DNA of 64,000 nt from Thauera sp. (GTDB taxonomy: Bacteria; Pseudomonadota; Gammaproteobacteria; Burkholderiales; Rhodocyclaceae): positions 248,001 through 312,000 of the forward strand of contig JACKMB010000005.1 of assembly GCA_024235615.1 (NCBI GenBank), written 5' to 3'. A model generated the notes under the pieces. That model saw only the letters and a program-made list of their open reading frames with translations. It was not told where the DNA came from and searched no databases. The translations under genes and the position numbers were made by a program. This document shows positions 58,193-64,000 of the stretch, in pieces (the first letter of the stretch is position 1; the number at the start of each line of letters is the position of its first letter).

Positions 58193-59833
58193 ATGCCGAT
58201 GTCCTCCCCTGTCCGCCCGCAGCTGCGCAGTCTGCGCCGCACCTTCGCCTGCCTCTTGCTGGCAGCCTGTGCGAGCCCCGCGCTCGCGGAGGACTTCGTC
58301 TATGTCGTGCAGCCCGGCGACAATCCGTGGAACCTGACCCGGCGCTACCTCAAGGGCATCGACTACTGGCCGCGCATCCAGGACTACAACCGCATCCTCG
58401 AACCGGAAACCATCCAGCCCGGCAGCGTGCTGCGCATCCCGGTGGCGTGGATGCGCGGCGAGCGCGGCGGCGCACAGGTGATCGACGTGCGCGGCGACGT
58501 CGAGGCACACCGGGCCGGCCGCAGCGAGGCGCTCGTACCCGGTATGCAGGTGCTTCCCGGCATGCAGGTGCGCAGCGGCGCGAACAGCAGCCTGACGCTG
58601 GAGTTTCCCGACGGCAGCCGCAGCCTGGTCGGCGCCGACACCACCTTCGGCATGCGCAAGCTCGAGCGCCTGCGCGCCTCGGGGGCACAGCAGCTCGAGC
58701 TCCAGCTCGAGCGCGGCTACATCGAGAACCTGGTCAATCCGGTGCGCAGCGGCGGACGCTACATCATCCAAACCCCGGCCGCGGTGGCGGCGGTGCGCGG
58801 CACCGACTTCCGCATCACCGCAGTCCTTGACGGCGTGCGCGCCGAGACACTGGAGGGCGAGGTCGCACTGCAAAACGCACGCGGCCAGACCCGCCTGCCC
58901 GCAGGCCGCGGCAGCTACGCCGAGCGCGGCAAGTTTCCGGAGCGCTCCTCCGAGCTGCTGCCGGCGCCCGATCTGGGCGGCTTGCCCACGGTGATCGACC
59001 GCGTCCCCTTCCGCATCCCGATCGCGCCGGTGGGCGGCGCGCTACGCTACCGCACCCAGATCGCCCCCGCGGGCGGCTTCACCGTTCTCGCCTCCGACCG
59101 CAGCGCCGACGAGGCCGCGGCGCTTGGCGGCGGCGAGCTCCCCGATGGGCGCTACCGCGTGCGCGTGCGCGCGGTGGACGCCCGCGGGCTGGAGGGACAT
59201 GACGGCGAGCGCGAGATCCTCATCGACGCCCGCCCCGAACCCCCCTTCCCGAGCGTGCCGCCCGCAGACGGCTTCGCCACCGAGGACAAGATCCGCTTCG
59301 CCTGGGCACACGATCCCCAGGCCACCGCCTACCACTTCCAGCTCGCCGCAGACGCAGGCTTCGAACGCATCCTCGTCCAGCGCGACGATCTTCGCGAGGC
59401 CGGGCTCGCCCTTGACGAGGCGCTGCCCGCCGGTGACTACCATTGGCGCGTCGGGCTGAGCACCGCGGAAGAGGGCCGCGGCCCCTACTCGAACGTGCAG
59501 CGCTTCCGCCGCCCCCCGCCCGGCCCGCAGGCCGAGCCCCCCGACGTTGACGGCGACACCCTGCAGCTGCGCTGGCGCGCAAGCGCAGGCGCCGTGGCCT
59601 ACCAGGTTGAGTTCGCCCGCGACGCCGATTTCTCCACCCCTGCGCACCACCTCGAGACGCGAGAGCCCGAACTGGTGATGGAGCGCCCCGAGGGCGGCCT
59701 CTGGCACGTACGTATCCGCAGCCAGGAGCCGGGTAGCCCGCCGGGACCATGGAGCAAGCCGCAGCAGGTGGAGGTACCGCACGACCACTGGCGCGCACTG
59801 CTCGTCCTGCTGCCCCTGCTGCTCGTACCATGA
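58193..59833 (+). CDS. Secreted LysM-FecR domain protein
   Basis: 546 aa; ATG at 58193, with a second in-frame ATG 6 bp later. Signal peptide with LLLAACASPALA (a Cys falls in a lipobox-like spot, so a lipoprotein is possible). LysM repeat at ~40-90 (VYVVQPGDNPWNLTRRYL, then VLRIPV). FecR domain at ~105-240 (VRSGANSSLTLEFPDGS, IIQTPAAVAAVRGTDFRI). Two or more fibronectin-like repeats follow, then a hydrophobic C-terminus (ALLVLLPLLLVP) that may anchor it. Always near a CHASE2 protein, encoded 79 bp downstream; probably a periplasmic sensory partner. Confidence 0.82.
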   Translation: MPMSSPVRPQLRSLRRTFACLLLAACASPALAEDFVYVVQPGDNPWNLTRRYLKGIDYWPRIQDYNRILEPETIQPGSVLRIPVAWMRGERGGAQVIDVRGDVEAHRAGRSEALVPGMQVLPGMQVRSGANSSLTLEFPDGSRSLVGADTTFGMRKLERLRASGAQQLELQLERGYIENLVNPVRSGGRYIIQTPAAVAAVRGTDFRITAVLDGVRAETLEGEVALQNARGQTRLPAGRGSYAERGKFPERSSELLPAPDLGGLPTVIDRVPFRIPIAPVGGALRYRTQIAPAGGFTVLASDRSADEAAALGGGELPDGRYRVRVRAVDARGLEGHDGEREILIDARPEPPFPSVPPADGFATEDKIRFAWAHDPQATAYHFQLAADAGFERILVQRDDLREAGLALDEALPAGDYHWRVGLSTAEEGRGPYSNVQRFRRPPPGPQAEPPDVDGDTLQLRWRASAGAVAYQVEFARDADFSTPAHHLETREPELVMERPEGGLWHVRIRSQEPGSPPGPWSKPQQVEVPHDHWRALLVLLPLLLVP

Positions 59834-59912
59834 GGCAACCGGCGACTGCTCGCGCGATGGCGTACTGCCGCCCCCTTGTGACGCGGGTGCATGACGCCAG
59901 GGGAGTCGCCCC

Positions 59913-62801
59913 ATGAGCCGGGAGCGCCTGCGCGCAGCGCTCGCCGCCCAGGGCGGCTGGATCCTCGCAGTCGCGCTGGCAGGCTCCGCGCTGTTCACCG
60001 GCTGGGCCCCGCTCGCTCGCGTCGACCTGCTCGCCTACGACAACCTCGAACCGCTTTCCCGACCCGCGCTCACCCCACCGGACGCAGTCGTGGTCGCGGT
60101 GGACGAGGCCACGCTGGAGGCGCTCGGGCGCTGGCCGTGGAACCGCGCGGTGCATGCCGAGCTGATCGATCGACTGACGGCCTCGGGCGTGCGCGCGATC
60201 GGCATGCCGCTGTTGTTGTCCGAAGCCGCACCCGGCGACGACGAGCTCGCCGCCGCGCTCGCCGCCTCCGGCCGCGTCGTGCTTGCGGTGGCGCCGCGCA
60301 CGGCGGACCGCGAAGGCGGCGGAGTCGGCGAGCTGCTGCCCAACTCCACCCTCGCACCCCGAGCCGCGGCGCTCGGGCACGTGGATGTCGCGCTCGACGC
60401 CGACGGACTCGCACGACGCACCTTCGCCCGCGCCGGCAGCGAGCACGCGCACTGGAGCGCGCTTGCGCTCGCCACCCTCGAGGTCGCAGCTCGCACCGGA
60501 ACCGCGGGAGGTGACGGCATCGACGCCCGCCGTGGCGGCGGCCTGCGCCGTGTCGGCGCCAGCCTGCCCTGGGTGCGCGAGGGCGAGCTGCTGCTGCCGG
60601 TGCCGGATGCGCAGGGACACCCGCGCACGCTCTCCTACCACAGCCTGCTCGAGCAGCCCGCACGCGCATACGAACTCGCTGGCCGCGCGGTCTTCATCGG
60701 CGTCACCGCGGCCGGCTTGGACGGCGGCCTGGCGACCCCCGCCTCGCTCGCCGGCAAGCCGATGGCCGCGGTGGAGTTCCACGCGCGCGCGTACGAGGCG
60801 CTGCGCACCGGCACCGTGTACCGCAGCACTTCCGCACTGCTTCCCACCGGGCTGGCGCTCGCGCTCGCCGCCGCAGCAGCCTGGCTGCTCGGACGCAATC
60901 GGCACGGCGGCGCGCTCACGCTCGGCGTCCTCGCGGCGGTACCGCCCGCGCTGAGCGTCCTCGCGCTCGGCAGCCTGAAGCTTTGGATCCCGCCCACCGC
61001 GGCCTGGCTCACGCTCGCCGTCGGCGGCCTGCTATGGCTGCTGCGCCGGCTGCGCAGTACGCGCGGTTCGCTGGTCCGCGCCCGCCACGACGCCGACGCG
61101 ACGCTGCGCTCGATCACCGACGCGGTGATCACCATCGATGAGCGCGGTCGCGTCACCATGATCAACCCGGTCGCCGAGCGCCTGACCGGACTAGGCCGCA
61201 CCGCCGCGCGCGGGCTCACACTCGCCGAGCTGATCGGAGATTTCAGTGCACAAGCGGACGCCGCGAGCGCCGCGGTCCACGACGCCCTCGGACGCCGCGA
61301 GAGCGTGCGTCTTCCCGAGCCGCTGCGCTGGCGCGCGCCCGACGGCAGCGAGCGCGCCCTGCGCATGACCACCGCGCCGATCGGCGAAGTTGGCAAAGAC
61401 GGTGAAGGCGCTGTCATTGTGCTCAGCGACGTCACCGAGACGCTCGCGATCACCGCCCGCCTGCAGCACGAAGCCACCCACGACCTGCTCACCGGCCTGC
61501 CCAACCGCGCCTTGCTGCTTGACCGATTGCAGCAGGCGCTCGCCGGAGCGATCCGCCGCGGCAGCCTGGTCGCAATGCTCTTCGTCGACCTCGACCGCTT
61601 CAAGCGCATCAATGACAGCCTGGGCCACTACGTCGGCGACGAGGTGCTGCGCGTGGTCGCGGAGCGCTTGCAGGCCTCGGTGCGGGCGGGCGACACGGTA
61701 GCGCGCTGGGGCGGCGACGAATTCATCATCCTGATGGACAACCTTGCCGATCACAGCGCGGTGGTGAGGGTGGCGCGCAAGCTCATCGACCTGCTCGAGC
61801 GCGAGGTCGAGACCACCGGCGGCACCGGCATCGTGCTGTCGTGCAGCGTCGGCATCAGCATCGGCCCGCAGGACAGCGCTGACGCCCAGACCCTGCTGTC
61901 GATGGCGGACAAGGCGATGTACCGCGCCAAGCTCGAGGGCGGTAGCCGCTACACCTTCTACGGACCGGAGATGAACACCTGGTCGCGCGACCGCCTGAGC
62001 CTGGAGGCGGCGCTGCGCCACGGCCTCGCGAACCGCGAGTTCGAGCTCTTCTACCAGCCGCAGATCGACGTCGCCAGCGGCCGCCTCGCAGGACTGGAAT
62101 CGCTGATCCGCTGGCACCGGCCCGAGCGCGGCCTCGTACGGCCGGACGAGTTCATCCCGGCCGCGGAAGAGAGCGGGATCATCCGCAGCATCGGCGAATG
62201 GGCGATCCACGAGGCGGCCGAGCAGGCCGCGCGCTGGCATCAGGACGGCCTGCTCGGTGCGCCCCTGGCCGTGAACGTGTCCGCGCGCCAGTGCTCGGAC
62301 ATGGCGATCGTCGACACCATCCGCACGACCCTCGCCGACACCGGGCTGGAGCCTCGCATGTTCAAGGTCGAGCTCACCGAGTCCACAGCGATGCGCGACC
62401 CGGAGCGCGCCGCCGAGCTGCTGCGCAGCATCCACGCGCTCGGCGCGGGCATCGCGGTGGACGACTTCGGCACCGGATATTCCTCCCTCTCGCTGCTCAA
62501 ACGCTTCCCGATCTCCGAGCTGAAGATCGACAAGAGCTTCGTCAGCGACATCGCCAAGGACAGCGACGACGCGGCGATCGTGCGCAGCACCATCGCACTC
62601 GCGCACGGCCTGGGCATCGAGGTGGTGGCCGAGGGCGTGGAGACCGAGTCCCAGCTCGCCTTCCTCGCGCGCCACGGCTGCGACTCCGCGCAGGGCTTCC
62701 TGTTCGCCAAGCCGCTGCCCGCCGGCGAGATCCGCGCCTGGCTCGACACACCGCCGCCCCACGTGGAGCGTGCGGTGCGCAACTCAAGGGGTGAGGGGTG
62801 A
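59913..62801 (+). CDS. CHASE2-PAS-GGDEF-EAL c-di-GMP signalling protein
   Basis: 962 aa. N-terminal helix, periplasmic CHASE2 domain (~30-300, [18 protein letters not shown]), three C-terminal CHASE2 helices to ~380, PAS (~395-500), GGDEF (motif 600-604 GGDEF intact; I-site RAGD at 591-594), EAL (motif ESL at 729-731, with [13 protein letters not shown] and AEGVE intact). Both a synthase and a phosphodiesterase signature are present, so direction of activity cannot be told; the I-site suggests product inhibition. The upstream LysM-FecR protein is probably its periplasmic partner. GGGGAG lies ~8 bp before the ATG. Confidence 0.9.
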   Translation: MSRERLRAALAAQGGWILAVALAGSALFTGWAPLARVDLLAYDNLEPLSRPALTPPDAVVVAVDEATLEALGRWPWNRAVHAELIDRLTASGVRAIGMPLLLSEAAPGDDELAAALAASGRVVLAVAPRTADREGGGVGELLPNSTLAPRAAALGHVDVALDADGLARRTFARAGSEHAHWSALALATLEVAARTGTAGGDGIDARRGGGLRRVGASLPWVREGELLLPVPDAQGHPRTLSYHSLLEQPARAYELAGRAVFIGVTAAGLDGGLATPASLAGKPMAAVEFHARAYEALRTGTVYRSTSALLPTGLALALAAAAAWLLGRNRHGGALTLGVLAAVPPALSVLALGSLKLWIPPTAAWLTLAVGGLLWLLRRLRSTRGSLVRARHDADATLRSITDAVITIDERGRVTMINPVAERLTGLGRTAARGLTLAELIGDFSAQADAASAAVHDALGRRESVRLPEPLRWRAPDGSERALRMTTAPIGEVGKDGEGAVIVLSDVTETLAITARLQHEATHDLLTGLPNRALLLDRLQQALAGAIRRGSLVAMLFVDLDRFKRINDSLGHYVGDEVLRVVAERLQASVRAGDTVARWGGDEFIILMDNLADHSAVVRVARKLIDLLEREVETTGGTGIVLSCSVGISIGPQDSADAQTLLSMADKAMYRAKLEGGSRYTFYGPEMNTWSRDRLSLEAALRHGLANREFELFYQPQIDVASGRLAGLESLIRWHRPERGLVRPDEFIPAAEESGIIRSIGEWAIHEAAEQAARWHQDGLLGAPLAVNVSARQCSDMAIVDTIRTTLADTGLEPRMFKVELTESTAMRDPERAAELLRSIHALGAGIAVDDFGTGYSSLSLLKRFPISELKIDKSFVSDIAKDSDDAAIVRSTIALAHGLGIEVVAEGVETESQLAFLARHGCDSAQGFLFAKPLPAGEIRAWLDTPPPHVERAVRNSRGEG

Positions 62802-62809
62802 GGCGCGGA
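62789..62809. repeat. Heptamer array at the end of the GGDEF-EAL gene
   Basis: Three 7-bp units (GGGTGAG, GGGTGAG, GCGCGGA); the second contains the stop codon. Same family as the arrays after mtgA, mgtE and pilL. Confidence 0.45.
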
Positions 62810-62845
62810 GCCGCTGCGCTGCGCTCGGACGGGAAAGCGTGCTCC

Positions 62846-62885
62846 AAAAAAACGCGACCCCGGGCGGCGGGTTCGCCGCTCGGGG
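62846..62885 (-). terminator. Rho-independent terminator of the formate dehydrogenase operon
   Basis: In minus-strand sense a 12-bp stem (62874-62885 with 62858-62869, one G-U) and 4-base loop lead, after TCGCG, into seven Ts (62846-62852). It lies 76 bp past the stop of the gamma subunit gene. Strong intrinsic terminator. Confidence 0.8.
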
Positions 62886-62961
62886 CCGAATCGTCCCGGG
62901 CCGAAGGGAGGGCGGCCCGGGCGAGGGAGAGGTAGAGGGAAAGGGGGACTCGGCGCCCGGC

Positions 62962-63984
62962 TCAGGGATGCCCGGACTTGCCCGCCTTGATGTCGAGATA
63001 CCACTGCTCGTGGTGCTCGCGCGCCCAGGTCTCGTCGACGTAGCCGGTCTTCATCGACTCGTAGGCGCCTTCGGCGCCGAGCGTGCCCATGTAGATGTGG
63101 CCGAAGGCCAGCGCCAGCATCAGGATGGCGCCGATCGCGTGCACGATGTTCGCGGTCTGCATGTCGGAGCGCGTCCACTCGCCCAGGTTCGGGAAATCCA
63201 TGATCAGCCCGGACGCCGCCACGGTGAAGCCGAGGATGGTGACGCCGAACCAGAACCAGGTCTTCTCGCCGAAGTTGAAGCGCCCGGAGGGCACGTGGCT
63301 GCCGTCGAGCAGGCCGCCGGCACGGCGGATCCACACCGCGTCGATCGGCCGCCACACGTTGTCGCGCAGGAAGGCGAAGAACATCAGCAGCACGAAGACC
63401 GCGAACAGCGGGCCGACGTAGTTGTGCACCAGCTTGCCGGCGTTGAGCAGCAGGCCCAGGCCATCATGGCCGATGAGCGGCAGCAGCACGTGCTTGCCGA
63501 ACAGGATCGCCAGCCCGGTGACGGCGAGCAGCAGGAAGCTGATCGCCGTGCCCCAGTGCACGAAGCGCTCGAAGCCCGAGAAGCGCAGCATCTTGCGCCC
63601 GGTCCTGGCACCGTGCAGCTTCATCGTGCCCTTGATCAGCCAGAACAGCAGGATGGCCGAAGGCACGAGGATGAGCAGCCAGCCGCCGTACAGCGTGAGC
63701 GGGCCATTACGCAGCTGGCGCCAGGTGTTGCCCTCGCTCTGGATCAGCACGCCGGCCTCGGGGCCACGCACGGTGGTGAAGTGCTCCTCGCCGGAGCGCA
63801 CCGCGCGCCACACCGGCGCGTTGTTGAGCGGCCGCTCGACCTGGCGCTGGGCCTGGTCCGCGGCGCTGCTGCCGGGCGGCGGTTCGGCCGCCTGCAGCGG
63901 CAGCGCCACCGCCCACAGCATGAGCGCGAGCAACAGCACGGCCAGCCAGCCGCCGTGCCGCACCCGCATCGATGGTGTCGTCAT
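62962..63984 (-). CDS. Formate dehydrogenase gamma subunit (cytochrome b)
   Basis: 340 aa. Signal-like hydrophobic start (WLAVLLLALMLWAVALPLQA), a ~75-residue periplasmic stretch with VWRAVRSGEEHFTTVRGPEAG, then four transmembrane helices. FERFVHWGTAISFLLLAVTGLAILFG (in two parts here), AGKLVHNYVGPLFAV and IVHAIGAILMLALAFGHIYMG carry the His heme ligands. It anchors the alpha and beta subunits and passes electrons to quinone. AGGAG lies 6 bp before the ATG. The upstream fdh genes lie outside the window to the right; the terminator at 62846-62885 ends the operon. Confidence 0.9.
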   Translation of the reverse strand: MTTPSMRVRHGGWLAVLLLALMLWAVALPLQAAEPPPGSSAADQAQRQVERPLNNAPVWRAVRSGEEHFTTVRGPEAGVLIQSEGNTWRQLRNGPLTLYGGWLLILVPSAILLFWLIKGTMKLHGARTGRKMLRFSGFERFVHWGTAISFLLLAVTGLAILFGKHVLLPLIGHDGLGLLLNAGKLVHNYVGPLFAVFVLLMFFAFLRDNVWRPIDAVWIRRAGGLLDGSHVPSGRFNFGEKTWFWFGVTILGFTVAASGLIMDFPNLGEWTRSDMQTANIVHAIGAILMLALAFGHIYMGTLGAEGAYESMKTGYVDETWAREHHEQWYLDIKAGKSGHP

Positions 63985-64000
63985 GGCGCTCTCCTCACTG

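Overview
The window is a contiguous piece of a high-GC betaproteobacterial chromosome. Gene content and order fit the Rhodocyclales (Thauera/Azoarcus type). Supporting signs are the rpsF-priB-rpsR-rplI operon, a type IV pilus Chp cluster next to rubredoxin, pilT-pilU divergent from yggS-proC-yggT, and yqgE-ruvX-pyrR-pyrB-pyrX. The genus is inferred from synteny and protein character only. Almost everything is core housekeeping. I see no prophage, CRISPR array, integrase or insertion sequence transposase.

Layout. 1-2343 (+): 3' part of a SPOR-domain gene, coaE, zapD, yacG. 2384-4321 (-): a 44-aa membrane peptide, a DUF815 AAA ATPase and a Nudix/ThiE-like fusion in a tightly overlapped set. 4386-7573: mltA (+), then convergent dsbC and a UbiH-family hydroxylase (-). 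7750-13460 (-): a complete rRNA operon, promoter-leader-16S-tRNAIle-tRNAAla-23S-5S, whose 23S carries a helix-25 insertion of about 100 nt. 13681-16664 (-): dnaB, then rpsF-priB-rpsR-rplI. 16901-21580: a His-rich secreted protein (+) and hrpA (-). 21694-26046 (+): DUF2478, YkgJ-like, uppP, YqiA-like esterase, methyltransferase, rarD. 26047-26808: a 760-bp repeat-rich intergenic region. 26809-32790 (+): RNase II-family enzyme, TonB-like protein, aroE, mtgA, mgtE. 32854-35732 (-): thiD-like, thiE, hemL. 35824-45332 (+): rubredoxin, pilG, pilH, pilI, pilJ and a 1932-aa pilL/chpA. 45383-48255 (-): malY/patB-like and phr. 48358-52236 (+): yqgE, ruvX, pyrR, pyrB and a zinc-site-less dihydroorotase (pyrX). 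52318-54476 (-): yggS, proC, yggT. 54602-56822 (+): pilT, pilU. 56845-58008 (-): THUMP-type RNA methyltransferase. 58193-62801 (+): a LysM/FecR secreted protein with a CHASE2-PAS-GGDEF-EAL protein. 62962-63984 (-): formate dehydrogenase gamma subunit.

How the parts work together. Twitching motility is strongly represented: the PilGHIJ-PilL signalling array, the retraction ATPases PilT and PilU, and a nearby c-di-GMP enzyme. Other groups are cofactor synthesis (CoA, thiamine, heme precursor, ubiquinone), the pyrimidine pathway (PyrR, PyrB, PyrX) and envelope work (MltA, MtgA, UppP, DsbC, SPOR protein).

The least ordinary signals are mostly non-coding. They are the 23S helix-25 insertion, a G-quadruplex-type motif in the rRNA leader, a two-copy element with 27-bp inverted ends, REP-like inverted doublets, a 16-bp tandem array, and degenerate heptamer arrays directly after stop codons. 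The main protein-level oddities are enzyme-like domains that have lost active-site residues (PyrX, the ThiE-like half of the Nudix fusion, and the ThiD-like kinase).
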